In this document: positions 16,090-24,864 of the stretch, in pieces | Numbering within the stretch: position 1 is the first letter of the stretch | How the letters are laid out: every line of letters starts with the position of its first letter | Origin: Acidobacteriota bacterium | GTDB lineage: Bacteria; Acidobacteriota; Terriglobia; Bryobacterales; Bryobacteraceae | Length of the DNA: 41,258 nucleotides | Assembly (NCBI GenBank): GCA_018268935.1 | Contig: JAFDVS010000146.1 | Location: 1 to 41,258 of the forward strand | Reading direction: 5' to 3' | Position numbers and translations under genes: made by a program | The notes under the pieces: model-generated | Database searches by the model: none | The model's input: only the letters and a program-made list of their open reading frames with translations | What the model was told of the DNA's origin: nothing

Positions 16090-18312
16090 ATGGCCAAACG
16101 GTCCGTCCCCAAGCCAAGGTTCAAGTCTGAACAAGCTGTTCAAGACTGGTTAGAGGCGCTGATCGCATCGGGCAAACTTCACGGCTCAATAGAAGGGGCT
16201 GATCGGGTGGACGCTGCATTGCGGGACTCAGAGTCAGCGGAGATGTGGCCATCGTTCCCCATCGACTATCTCTCCCGCTTGCGAAACCTACAGGCAGCCC
16301 GGTCCGTGCTGGGTTCACTGCACGGTCTTGAGCTGATCAGCAAGAACAACACGAGCATTTCACGCACGAAGGGCGAGAGTCTGTTTACGGATCTTCTGTA
16401 TTGCCGTCCCGAGACTTCGCAATTCATCATTATCGAGGTGAAAAACCAGAAAGCAAGTGTTCGTGAAACCGTCACCGAACTACTCGCTTACGAGCATGAA
16501 ATACTCAATCATATTCCCTTTGCCGGATCGAAAGACGTTTTGATGACCGTCGTTTCGCTTGAGTTCTCGCCATTGTTAGATCACGCATTGACCGGGCTGA
16601 TCACATGGAACCGCCGTCGCATTCTGTGTCTTCAGTTTGACGATTCCGGGCCCGAACCGCGCCTTCTGGTTCACATACCGAAGGCTTGGGCAGCAGTTGG
16701 ACAGGAGACATTGTCTGCGTCAGGAATTATCACTGCGAGCCTGTCTTTTGATCCCAAAGACGGTTTGACCGACCATCAAATTCGGGCGGTGTGCGAGACC
16801 GGTGCTGCGTTGATGGTACGCGAGGCTGAGCGGGCGGGTGGTTCAGGCTTTGCGATGGTCGTTCATGACCATCTTTCCCGTAAGATGACGCAAAGTCCAT
16901 ACTTCATCATCGCCGGGGTTGTTAATCCGTTTAGCTTTCTTCCTGAAGCTGAAGCTGGCGGTTTCGTGGACTCTTCATCCTCGGTTCTTTCAAGATATGT
17001 CCTGGAAGGCGGGGTGCTCGGCGATCTGTCGCTTTCCTGGAACTGGCTCTCGTCTGATGACAATGCCGCCGTCGAATATCTCCGGGGGTTTGGCAGGCCC
17101 ACTTGGGAAGGCCTGTCAGACTGGAACCATTTCCGCGATGTGAGGCGCTGGCGGCATACTGATCTCACTCCAGATCGGCACATCATGCCTGTGTCGATTG
17201 ATTTCTGGGGTGTGTTGGGTGACTATGTCCGCGATGCGGTCCGGCACACCGAACGTATGAAGCACTTCATGCACGGTTTTGCCCAACCTGGGCACGATTG
17301 GCGCTATCCCCGGCTTGGCGTGCTGCTGCTTGACGAGATCTCGATCAGGCCTGTCGTGGAGAAAGGCCAGTGGACGTTCTCTGCAATCTTCTCGTTTGGC
17401 ATCCGTCTCGGAAGGCTGTGTGCTATTACCGCGCAGTTTGCTGATGCCGACGAGAAAACGACGCGATTGATGCATGCTGGAGTCTTCTGGGCTGAAGCCG
17501 ACATTATTGCGATGCTGCATGAAGTAGCTTGGCGATATGTATCTGCCAAGGAGATTACGGTACCTCCGCCAGTAATCCCCTTCGGGCTTTACGACAGCGG
17601 GGAGAATATCATCGGCCGTATTAGAGACTTTGCACGTTGGTTCAGAAAGGAGTTCATCGGCCCCGATCTTGAATTAATGCACGCGGCGTTTGTCACAGGC
17701 CTGAATTCCTATGCCCTCTTTGACGTACAGTTTGATGCGACAGGCTCCGACCCGAGTATGATTCCAATAAAGGAAAATGCAGTTGCCCAGGCGCGAGATT
17801 GGTTGAAGTGGACGGCGGTGTCGGCGACGGGCAGCGCGTTCAATGCCAAAAGCATTGCTGCCGCCATCAAGGCTGCCTTCGGTAAAGCGATTCCACTCAG
17901 TAAGGGCAAGAACGCTGCCCTCGTCGCAATTGATAAGCTCGATGCTGATCTCCTCATCGACAAGCTTTTCCAAACAATACCTCAGCTTGTCGATCTTTGG
18001 CATCCCCAGCTCTCCCATACATTGGGACCACTTTCGACAAATGAACGAGACTGGGACTGGTACGAAGATCAGATCCGCGCGGCCCGTCTTCGGGGTGAGA
18101 AGTATCCATGCATCGTGCTGAGCGCCGGAGGCCAGATCGGAGTAGGCGTACTGCCGCTTGACGCTATTGGTACGGCGCTGAATGTTTCGGATCCAGAGAA
18201 GGAGGTTCTGTTCGTTAACAACGAGACCCTTGCCGAATTCACCATGGTGGTCACATGGGACAATCTGCGTGCCGGAACCGTTCCGGGACTGTTCCGCTCT
18301 GCAACCGAATGA
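16090..18312 (+). CDS. Large orphan protein with N-terminal PD-(D/E)XK-like nuclease motif
   Basis: A 740-residue soluble protein that I do not recognise as a whole. Residues 96-118 read GESLFTDLL-x-FIIIEVK: Glu96, Asp101 and Glu116-Val-Lys118 fit the acidic core of PD-(D/E)XK nucleases (D-x14-E-x-K), and the following helix ETVTELLAYEHEIL matches the helix after the E-x-K strand in NucS/DUF91-like or Vsr-type members. The remaining 600 residues show no NTPase P-loop, helicase box or membrane segment; they contain aromatic-rich blocks (LSLSWNWLSSDDN, RDWDWYEDQIRAA). GGGAG lies about 10 nt before the ATG. Codon choice looks less GC-rich than that of the flanking metabolic genes. The setting (toxin-antitoxin remnants, gaps) suggests a defence or DNA-processing role, but that is inference. 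Confidence 0.85.
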   Translation: MAKRSVPKPRFKSEQAVQDWLEALIASGKLHGSIEGADRVDAALRDSESAEMWPSFPIDYLSRLRNLQAARSVLGSLHGLELISKNNTSISRTKGESLFTDLLYCRPETSQFIIIEVKNQKASVRETVTELLAYEHEILNHIPFAGSKDVLMTVVSLEFSPLLDHALTGLITWNRRRILCLQFDDSGPEPRLLVHIPKAWAAVGQETLSASGIITASLSFDPKDGLTDHQIRAVCETGAALMVREAERAGGSGFAMVVHDHLSRKMTQSPYFIIAGVVNPFSFLPEAEAGGFVDSSSSVLSRYVLEGGVLGDLSLSWNWLSSDDNAAVEYLRGFGRPTWEGLSDWNHFRDVRRWRHTDLTPDRHIMPVSIDFWGVLGDYVRDAVRHTERMKHFMHGFAQPGHDWRYPRLGVLLLDEISIRPVVEKGQWTFSAIFSFGIRLGRLCAITAQFADADEKTTRLMHAGVFWAEADIIAMLHEVAWRYVSAKEITVPPPVIPFGLYDSGENIIGRIRDFARWFRKEFIGPDLELMHAAFVTGLNSYALFDVQFDATGSDPSMIPIKENAVAQARDWLKWTAVSATGSAFNAKSIAAAIKAAFGKAIPLSKGKNAALVAIDKLDADLLIDKLFQTIPQLVDLWHPQLSHTLGPLSTNERDWDWYEDQIRAARLRGEKYPCIVLSAGGQIGVGVLPLDAIGTALNVSDPEKEVLFVNNETLAEFTMVVTWDNLRAGTVPGLFRSATE

Positions 18313-18809
18313 GTAGCGTCCGGTAGCTTGCCATCCAGCCCAATACTTCAGATGAAATGTCGGTGTCCCGAGTCTCGTGCGCCAAGACGTCGATACCAAT
18401 AAACTTGGACACCGCACTCCAGCAGTTGTTCCAAACTCCCGGCACAAGACTTCAGTCAGAGTGTCACTATTGTATCGGCCCGTTCTGGGACATGTGCCCG
18501 CCTTGGGCCGGATGACGCACTACTCGTAGAAAGCTCGGAGCAACATGACACAGGCGCTGAGTCCAGTTCTGGAAAGTTGCGGACATGCGTCTCTGGTTCG
18601 TCGCCACCCGTAAAGTCGGGAACCTTATCCCAAATAGCGTGCAGTAGCTTCGCAGTTAAACCTGCCAGGCGACAAGCGCTCGCGTACATGCCCCAACCAA
18701 ACAACATTTACCCGAGGCGGAAGCACGTCCAGCTTCATGATTCCCAGCGGTTAGGGGTTCGAGTGATGGAGCACTTGACGGAATGGGGGAAGAACGGGAA
18801 GATCGAGGG
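18313..18809. other. Gene-poor gap with repeated GTTCTGG motifs
   Basis: About 500 bp without a credible gene. It holds CCCGTTCTGGGA at 18479-18490 and a related GTCCAGTTCTGG at about 18561-18572. The same 12-mer occurs at 13869-13880. They may mark the scar of a mobile element. No transposase frame or tRNA is visible. The promoter of the esterase operon must lie in its last part. Confidence 0.5.
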
Positions 18810-19628
18810 ATGCTTTTCGCAACTCGCACCCTGGTTGTGCTGGCGATGGCGGGGGCGGCGTGGGCCGCCGATTCCCGTGGCGCCGCTGCTATTGCGCCGT
18901 TCAACATCCCGTTGTGGGAGAAAGGCAAGGTGCCGCTGGCGCAGGGCGACGGGCCGCTCGATGAGCCTTTCGTCAGTGTGTTTCTACCGCCTGCCAACAA
19001 ACGCAATGGGAGCTCGATTGTCGTGGCGCCGGGCGGGGGCAACATCATGTTGATGTACGGCGTGGAAGGCGTGGACATCGCCGAACGCTACAACGATTGG
19101 GGCGCGGCGGCGTTTGTGCTCACATACCGGCTGTCGCCGAAGTATGGCGAGAATGCGCGGGTGCTGGATGGGAATCGCGCGGTGCAATTGGTGAGGGCTC
19201 GGGCGAAGGAGTGGGGGCTCGATCCTTCGAAGATCGGATTCGCGGGGTTTTCCGCGGGGTCCTCGCTGGCGCGGGCGGTGGTGAATGGGGCGAAGGCGTC
19301 GGACCCGTCGGCTGCCGATCCGCTCGACCGCGTGTCGTCGCGGCCGGATTACCTGGTGATGGTGTACAGCGCGGGCCGCGCGACGGCGAATGAGCAATTG
19401 AAGAGTTTCCCGCCGACGTTTTTGCTTGCGGCTGCGGCGGATCGCGGCGCGGCGAATGGGAGCGCGCAGTTGTGGCTGGAGATGAATCGGGCCGGGGCGG
19501 TGGCGGAGTTGCATCTCTATCAGAAGGGGCGGCATGGATTCGGCGCGGCCTTCGGAAGCCCTGAGTTCTCCTTGTGGATGGATACGTTGCGCCACTTTCT
19601 GCAGATTGGTGGATTTTTGCCCAAATGA
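18810..19628 (+). CDS. Secreted alpha/beta hydrolase (esterase/lipase-like)
   Basis: A 272-residue protein from the ATG at 18810; an ATG at 18783 is possible but adds nine polar residues before the signal peptide. The leader MLFATRTLVVLAMAGAAWA ends in an AWA-A cleavage site. APGGGN (residues 73-78) supplies the oxyanion hole, GFSAG (146-150) the nucleophile elbow with Ser148, and His242 in KGRHGFG the catalytic histidine. The layout matches BD-FAE/acetylxylan-esterase-like carbohydrate esterases, which remove acetyl groups from plant glycans. It heads a three-gene unit: the next gene starts inside its stop (ATGA). Confidence 0.87.
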   Translation: MLFATRTLVVLAMAGAAWAADSRGAAAIAPFNIPLWEKGKVPLAQGDGPLDEPFVSVFLPPANKRNGSSIVVAPGGGNIMLMYGVEGVDIAERYNDWGAAAFVLTYRLSPKYGENARVLDGNRAVQLVRARAKEWGLDPSKIGFAGFSAGSSLARAVVNGAKASDPSAADPLDRVSSRPDYLVMVYSAGRATANEQLKSFPPTFLLAAAADRGAANGSAQLWLEMNRAGAVAELHLYQKGRHGFGAAFGSPEFSLWMDTLRHFLQIGGFLPK

Positions 19629-20455
19629 GAGTCCTTTTATTGAGTGCATTGCTGACGGCCCTGTTGGCCGCGCAGCCCAAGACAGTGGATGACGGGTTCG
19701 GCGTACTGGTGCATGTGCCCGCGGGCGCGTTCAAGATGGGCGATAACTTCGGCGATGGCGAAGCGCGCGAACGGCCCGTGCATACGGTGGATGTGGACGC
19801 GTTCTACATCGGCAAGCACGAGGTGACGAACGGGCAGTGGCGCAAGTTCCGCGATGATCCGGGCTATAACGATCCGAAGTATTGGCCCGGTGGACGGCCG
19901 GTGCCGAAGGATCAGGTGCCGTATTGGACCATGGCGAATAATCATGGCGGCGGGACTCCGGATAGCGATACTTATCCTGTGATCGGCGTGAATTGGGATT
20001 CGGCAGTGGCGTTCTGCAACTGGCTGAGTGCGAAGACGGGAAAGACGTATCGCTTGCCGACGGAAGCCGAGTGGGAGAAGGCCGCAAGGGGGACGGATCA
20101 GCGGCGGTATCCGTGGGGGAATACGATTGATGCATCGCAGGCGAACTTCGTCGGCACGCAGCCTTACGACACGGTGCGGCCGGTGGGGTTCTTTGAGAAG
20201 AATGTATCGCCGTATGGGGCGATGGATATGGCCGGGAACCTGATGGAATGGTGCTCGGATTGGTACAGCCGCGATTACTACGCGAGTTCGCCGCGCAAGA
20301 ATCCGAAGGGACCGGAGACGGGCGTGTACCGCGTGTTGCGCGGCGGACACTTCTTCGTGGAGGCATTCGATTCGCGCACGTATGCGCGGTCGGCGGCGTG
20401 GCCTTCCTTTCTGGGGCATCGCATGGTAGGCTTTCGGCTGGCACGCAATCCATGA
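19625..20455 (+). CDS. Exported formylglycine-generating-enzyme-fold protein lacking the catalytic cysteines
   Basis: A 276-residue protein with a short signal peptide (MRVLLLSALLTALLAAQ). The FGE-sulfatase fold is clear: VPAGAFKMGD, KHEVTNGQWRKF, INWDSA-type block at 120-130, RLPTEAEWEKAARG (143-156), YPWGN, GNLMEWCSDWY and the final RVLRGGHFF...GFRLAR. In true FGE the RGG segment is followed by two copper-binding cysteines five residues apart; here those positions are Val245 and Ser250. It is therefore unlikely to be the sulfatase-activating oxidase, and more likely belongs to the broad SUMF1-like group (substrate binding or another reaction). The start is fixed by a 4-bp overlap with the esterase and it overlaps the VCBS gene likewise. 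Confidence 0.88.
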   Translation: MRVLLLSALLTALLAAQPKTVDDGFGVLVHVPAGAFKMGDNFGDGEARERPVHTVDVDAFYIGKHEVTNGQWRKFRDDPGYNDPKYWPGGRPVPKDQVPYWTMANNHGGGTPDSDTYPVIGVNWDSAVAFCNWLSAKTGKTYRLPTEAEWEKAARGTDQRRYPWGNTIDASQANFVGTQPYDTVRPVGFFEKNVSPYGAMDMAGNLMEWCSDWYSRDYYASSPRKNPKGPETGVYRVLRGGHFFVEAFDSRTYARSAAWPSFLGHRMVGFRLARNP

Positions 20456-21651
20456 CAACGCTGCTGCTGGCGATGCTGGCGATTCGCTGGGTGCATGTAT
20501 CGAGCACCACGGGCGAGGTGCCGAATCCCGGTGGATCGAATCAGCAGACAGGCATGCTGGTGGCGGAGTTGGACAAGAAGCCGGGGGCCGATGTAGTGAT
20601 CTGCTATCGCGTGCATGCTCCGGCGCTGGTGTGGATTGCGCGCGAAGGCAACTGGTGGAAGCGGCGGGTGATTGAGAGCGAATTCTTGCGCGTGGAAGCG
20701 GGTGGGGCTGCGTACGATATCGACGGCGACGGCGACAACGACATCGTGTTTGGGGCGGATGGTCAGGGCAAGGAACTGTGGTGGTGGGAGAATCCGTTTC
20801 CGCGATTTGAGGAAGGCGTGAATTGGAAGCGGCACACGATCAAGAACGATGGGGCCAATCAGCATCACGATCAGACGTTCGCCGATGTGCTGGGCACAGG
20901 CAAGCCGCAATTAATTTTCTGGAATCAAAAGGCGAAGACTTTGTTTGTGGCTCCAGTACCGGCCGATCCGCGGGCGGCGGAATCGTGGCCTCGACAGGTG
21001 ATCTTCAGCGGGCAGGCGGGTGAGGATGTGGATAGCGCGGCGAAGTATGCTGAAGGCGTTCAGGCATTCGATGTGGATAGCGATGGGCGGATGGATGTGC
21101 TGGCCGGCAATTCGTGGTTCCGGCATGAAGGCGGCGGGAAGTTTCGTGCGACGCGCATCGGGACCATCGGCGGGCGGATCAAAGTGGGGCGATTCTTCAA
21201 GGGAAAGAACGCGCAGGTGGTGATTGGGCCGGGCGATGGCAGCGGGCCGCTGCGGTTCTACTCCTGTGACGGCGATGCGAAAGACGCGGCGTGTTGGAAA
21301 GGCCGCGATCTGCTGGATCAGCCGTTGACGCACGGGCACACTTTGGATGTGGGCGATATCGACGGTGACGGGCACCTCGATATCTTTGCCGCCGAGATGG
21401 CGAAATGGGGACGCGGAGAGCAGCCCGACCATCCGGGGGCGCAGGCGTGGATTCTATATGGCGATGGACGGGGCGGGTTCCGCACCACGGTGCTGGTGAA
21501 GGGGCACGGCTGGCACGAAGGGCAACTGGCCGATGTCGACGGCGATGGCGATCTGGACGTGATCAACAAGCCCTATTCGTGGGAAGCGCCGCGGCTCGAT
21601 TTCTGGTTGAACAACGGGACGCGCAGCATCAAGCCGGCTCGACGTAAGTGA
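20452..21651 (+). CDS. FG-GAP/VCBS repeat protein
   Basis: A 399-residue protein that starts at the ATG overlapping the previous stop (ATGA). After a short hydrophobic start (MTTLLLAMLAIRW) it carries repeated calcium-binding loops of the Dx[DN]xDG type: YDIDGDGDND, FDVDSDGRMD, GDIDGDGHLD and ADVDGDGDLD. These belong to FG-GAP/VCBS blades of an integrin-like beta-propeller, which in soil bacteria are surface or secreted proteins for binding glycans or other ligands. It is the last gene of the esterase/FGE-like/VCBS unit, and its 3' end overlaps the convergent sulfatase by 23 bp. Confidence 0.88.
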   Translation: MTTLLLAMLAIRWVHVSSTTGEVPNPGGSNQQTGMLVAELDKKPGADVVICYRVHAPALVWIAREGNWWKRRVIESEFLRVEAGGAAYDIDGDGDNDIVFGADGQGKELWWWENPFPRFEEGVNWKRHTIKNDGANQHHDQTFADVLGTGKPQLIFWNQKAKTLFVAPVPADPRAAESWPRQVIFSGQAGEDVDSAAKYAEGVQAFDVDSDGRMDVLAGNSWFRHEGGGKFRATRIGTIGGRIKVGRFFKGKNAQVVIGPGDGSGPLRFYSCDGDAKDAACWKGRDLLDQPLTHGHTLDVGDIDGDGHLDIFAAEMAKWGRGEQPDHPGAQAWILYGDGRGGFRTTVLVKGHGWHEGQLADVDGDGDLDVINKPYSWEAPRLDFWLNNGTRSIKPARRK

Positions 21652-23398
21652 AGTAGGCGCCGCGCTCGACGCCGGAGGCTTCGTAGAACCAGGTCTCCAG
21701 TTTCGTGGGGCCCTTGGGTAGGCGGACCTTGAACACAGCGGCCTTGTCGGTGGCTGATACCGCGGTGGATTCATCGACATTGGCGATGCGCAGGCGCGCT
21801 TTGACGGCCTGGATGGCGCGGCCTGGCGCGGATTCACGATTGGGCTGCGCGTCTTGGAAGGGCGCGTTGATGGGGAGATTCACTTCCTCCGGCCAGCGGC
21901 GCAGTTCGATTTTGTACATGCCTGCGCGGGCGACATCGACGGCCCAGAAGCCATTGGCAGCAGGCGCAGTGCGGATGCCGCGCTGGTTCCAGGTTTTTTC
22001 CGACCCTTCGCCATGCCAGTCGTGGCAGGTGAGGCGCACGCGTTTGTCGGGGCCACCGAGCACGATGCGCACGTAGTCATTGGCACGGCCGGAGGTGAGC
22101 GTCCACCAGGCGTCGTATTCGGCTTTGAGCTTGGCAACGACGTCTGCATGCTGGGCGGCGATGTTGGTCTTCTGGCCCGGGTCTGCGGCGATGTCGAATA
22201 GTTCGAGCTTTTCGGGATTGCCGTCGGGGGACATGTTGACGAGGCGCCAGCGCTGGGTCATCACCGCGGCCTGACGCCATTTGACGATGGTGTCGAGGCG
22301 CTGCGAATCAACCGTGATGGCGCGGTCCTGCCAGGCGGCGGGCTTTCCTTCAAGCAACGGGCGGAGCGACTTGCCGTGCATGGGGGGCCCGGCCGGACGC
22401 TTCAGGCCGCAGAGATCGAGCATAGTGGGCAGCACATCGATGTGCGCGGCGAGGCGATCGATGTCGCGGGGCGCGGAGTACCCGCCTTCGGGCCAGTGGA
22501 AGAACAAGGGCACGCGGTGGCCGCCTTCGTAGGCGCTCCCCTTACTGCCGCGCATTCCGGCGTTGAAGACCTGGGCTCCTGACGCCGAGCCGTTGTCGGT
22601 CATGTAGATGAAGATGGTGTTGCGCTCCAGGTTGCGCTCACGGAGGAAGCTGACGAGGCGGCCGACGTTGTCATCGATGTTCGTGATCATGCCGTAGAAG
22701 CCGGGTTCACGAAGTCCCTTCACGTTTTCATAGGGCTTCTCACTGCCTTCGGGGGCCCACATGGGGCCGTGCGGAGCGTTGGTGGGGATATAGGTGAAGA
22801 AGGGCTTCTTCTGGCTGACGGCGTTGGCGATGAATTGCTTCGCGTTCTCAAAGAAGACATCGGTGCAGTAGCCTTTGTAGGCTTGCGGCGTGCCGTTGTG
22901 GAAGTAGGTATCGCCTTCGTAATCGTTGCCGAAGAAATCGGGAGTTTGCCAGACGCCGCCGCCGCCGTGCACCAGCACTTCGTCGAAGCCGTTGTCCTGC
23001 GGGCGGCAGGGGTAATTGTCGCCGAGGTGCCATTTGCCGAAGATGCCGGTGCGATAGCCGGCGGCGCGGAAGCAATCGGCCATGGTCACTTCTTCGGGAT
23101 GCAGCAGGCTGCGGCCCATGATGGTGTGCCAGGCGCCGGTGGAGTTGGTGTAGCGCCCGGTCATCAGCGCCGAGCGCGTAGGAGCGCAAGTGGGACTGAC
23201 GTGGAAATTGGTAAAGCGGACAGAGCGCGAGTGGAGCGCATCGAGATGGGGCGTCTTGATGACGGGGTTGCCGTGACAGGCGAGGTCGCCGTAGCCCTGA
23301 TCGTCGGTGATGACGATGACGACGTTCGGTGGATTTCCCGCCGCGGCCGTGGCGGTGAGGGAGGCGAAAGATGCGGCGAGGAAGTGGCGGCGATTCAC
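21629..23398 (-). CDS. Sulfatase (arylsulfatase A-like, Cys-type)
   Basis: A 589-residue sulfatase. I place the start at the GTG at 23398 (AGGAG 8 nt upstream); the protein then begins MNRRHFLAASFASLTATAAAG, a Tat-like leader with twin arginines. NVVIVITDDQGYGDLACHG holds the metal Asp residues 32-33. Cys71-Ala-Pro-Thr-Arg75 is the formylglycine signature (C-x-P-x-R) and TNFHVSPTC is the usual lead-in. A C-terminal beta-sandwich-like domain beyond residue 440 (VRLTCHDWHGEG, LPINAPFQD) is longer than in minimal sulfatases and may bind carbohydrate. It is 16 bp downstream of the small coiled-coil gene at 23415 in the same orientation. Confidence 0.9.
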   Translation of the reverse strand: MNRRHFLAASFASLTATAAAGNPPNVVIVITDDQGYGDLACHGNPVIKTPHLDALHSRSVRFTNFHVSPTCAPTRSALMTGRYTNSTGAWHTIMGRSLLHPEEVTMADCFRAAGYRTGIFGKWHLGDNYPCRPQDNGFDEVLVHGGGGVWQTPDFFGNDYEGDTYFHNGTPQAYKGYCTDVFFENAKQFIANAVSQKKPFFTYIPTNAPHGPMWAPEGSEKPYENVKGLREPGFYGMITNIDDNVGRLVSFLRERNLERNTIFIYMTDNGSASGAQVFNAGMRGSKGSAYEGGHRVPLFFHWPEGGYSAPRDIDRLAAHIDVLPTMLDLCGLKRPAGPPMHGKSLRPLLEGKPAAWQDRAITVDSQRLDTIVKWRQAAVMTQRWRLVNMSPDGNPEKLELFDIAADPGQKTNIAAQHADVVAKLKAEYDAWWTLTSGRANDYVRIVLGGPDKRVRLTCHDWHGEGSEKTWNQRGIRTAPAANGFWAVDVARAGMYKIELRRWPEEVNLPINAPFQDAQPNRESAPGRAIQAVKARLRIANVDESTAVSATDKAAVFKVRLPKGPTKLETWFYEASGVERGAYFTYVEPA

Positions 23399-23414
23399 GA
23401 TGCGCTCCTGAGGG

Positions 23415-23855
23415 TTAGCCGGCCTGATTGGCGAGGCTGATTTCGTCTTCGATCTCGTAGACCTTGTCTTCAAGGTTGCGCGTGGGCTGGCCCGCGGCTT
23501 TGGCTGCTTCGAGCTTCTTCTTAGCGCCGTCGAGTTTCTTCATCAGGGCGATCACCTTCTTGTCGGGCTTCGCCGGGGGTGCGGGCTCAACGGGTGCGGG
23601 GGGCTCGGGCTTGGCGGCCCCGGCTTTTGGCGCTGCTTTCTTTGGCTTGGGCTTGGCGCCTGCTTTGTAGCGGAAGGCGGTGATGTTCACGGGGGGCTTC
23701 AAGGTCGCGCCGAAGTCGGTGCGGTACTCTTCGGCCAAGTGGGCGGCCTCGTTGAGCAGTTCCTTGAAGCGGGTTTCCATGGCGGCCTTGGCTTGCGTGC
23801 GGAGGCTTTCGCCTTGTTGTTTCCAACGTTGGTAATCAGTAATGACGGTACTCAT
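23415..23855 (-). CDS. Small Ala/Lys/Pro-rich coiled-coil protein
   Basis: A 146-residue protein from the ATG at 23855. The N-terminal 60 residues (MSTVITDYQRWKQQGESLRT...) are helical. Residues 68-100 are a low-complexity Ala/Lys/Pro linker (KAGAKPKPKKAAPK, EPAPPAKPDKK). The C terminus KLDGAKKKLEAAKAAGQPTRN-EDKVYEIEDEISL is a heptad-like coiled coil. No signal peptide or catalytic motif. The linker resembles histone-H1-like or cell-envelope tether proteins, but I do not assign a family. The sulfatase gene follows after 16 bp. Confidence 0.7.
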   Translation of the reverse strand: MSTVITDYQRWKQQGESLRTQAKAAMETRFKELLNEAAHLAEEYRTDFGATLKPPVNITAFRYKAGAKPKPKKAAPKAGAAKPEPPAPVEPAPPAKPDKKVIALMKKLDGAKKKLEAAKAAGQPTRNLEDKVYEIEDEISLANQAG

Positions 23856-23919
23856 GGTGTATGAATTGGGGTCCGGGGGAGCCGGACCATGCACCATTCT
23901 ACGTGTACAATGGCAACCG

Positions 23920-24744
23920 ATGCTTTTCCTTGTAGCGATGGCGATGTTGGCGGGTATGGACGCGTACGGCGCGGGCGCGGCGAAGATTGTGCTGGTGGCG
24001 GGGAAGCCGAGCCACGGGCCGGGCTCGCACGAGTTCAATGCGGGCGTGATGCTGATGGAGAAAATGCTGCGGCAGAACAAGAATGTGGAGCCGGTGATTG
24101 TGAAGGGCGGCTGGCCGGAAGATGAAAAAGTGTTCGATGGCGCACGGGCCGTGTTCTTCTATTTGGATGGCGGCGAGCGGCACCCGTTTCTGGAAGGCAA
24201 TCGCATGCAGACGCTGCGGCGATTGATGGATGCAGGTGTGGGCCTCGGATGCATGCATTACTGCGTGGAGATACCGAAGGAGCGGGGCGGCACGGAGTTG
24301 CTCGATTGGCTGGGCGGGTATTACGAACGGCCGTATTCGGTGAATCCGGTGAATGATGTCGCGGTGAAGCAGGCCGCGCCGAAGCATGAGATTTCGCGGG
24401 GCTGGAAGAGCTTTGCGGGCAAGGACGAGTGGTATTACAAGATTCGCTTTCGCGAAGGGGACAAGCGCGTCACACCGATCCTGACAGCGGAGTTGCCGAA
24501 GGACAAGCCACTGACGGAGACGCTGGCATGGGTGACGGTACGGGAGAACGGCGGGCGCAGCTTCGGATTCACGGGCGGACATTTTCATGTGAACTGGGGC
24601 ATGGCGGACTTCCGCAGAATGGTGATGAACGCGGTGCTGTGGATCGCCAAGGTGAATGTGCCAAAAGCGGGCGCGGTGGCCGAGTTGGCCCCGGCGGATC
24701 TGGAGCAGAATCTGGACTACAAGCCACCGAGAAAAGTGAAGTAG
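23920..24744 (+). CDS. ThuA-domain protein
   Basis: A 274-residue protein beginning MLFLVAMAMLAGMDAYGAGA, a signal peptide, then KIVLVAGKPSHGPGSHEFNAGV, the first strand and loop of ThuA-like class I glutamine-amidotransferase-fold domains. LGCMHYCVEIPKERGG and GHFHVNWGMADFRRMVMNAVLWIAK are the two other conserved blocks; the Cys in the first sits where amidotransferases carry their nucleophile. ThuA domains are linked to trehalose and other disaccharide use, and are numerous in Planctomycetes and Solibacter with sulfatases and oxidoreductases. The start is 64 bp from the divergent gene at 23855. Confidence 0.87.
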   Translation: MLFLVAMAMLAGMDAYGAGAAKIVLVAGKPSHGPGSHEFNAGVMLMEKMLRQNKNVEPVIVKGGWPEDEKVFDGARAVFFYLDGGERHPFLEGNRMQTLRRLMDAGVGLGCMHYCVEIPKERGGTELLDWLGGYYERPYSVNPVNDVAVKQAAPKHEISRGWKSFAGKDEWYYKIRFREGDKRVTPILTAELPKDKPLTETLAWVTVRENGGRSFGFTGGHFHVNWGMADFRRMVMNAVLWIAKVNVPKAGAVAELAPADLEQNLDYKPPRKVK

Positions 24745-24825
24745 TTGCGCGGTGGAACCGGCTTCCGATGCATGCTCTGCGTGGTTGCGAGATGGGCCGG
24801 GTAAGGGAATCAATCACTTCCGCAT

Positions 24826-24841
24826 TGGCATGAGGCTTGCA
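24826..24841 (+). promoter_or_regulatory. Sigma-54 (RpoN) promoter
   Basis: TGGCATGAGGCTTGCA gives the -24 element TGGCATG, a 4-bp spacer and the -12 element TTGCA, one base off the family consensus TGGCACG-N4-TTGCW. The transcript would begin near 24852, leaving only about 13 nt before the ATG at 24865, with GGAGG at 24855-24859. Regulation by an enhancer-binding protein of the NtrC type is expected; the activator is not in the window. Found by eye. Confidence 0.7.
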
Positions 24842-24864
24842 CCTTCGTGAATACGGAGGTTCTC

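Noticed and set aside
18735..18765. Possible tRNA T-arm (GGGGTTCGAG)
   Set aside because: No complementary stem, anticodon arm or acceptor end can be drawn around it.
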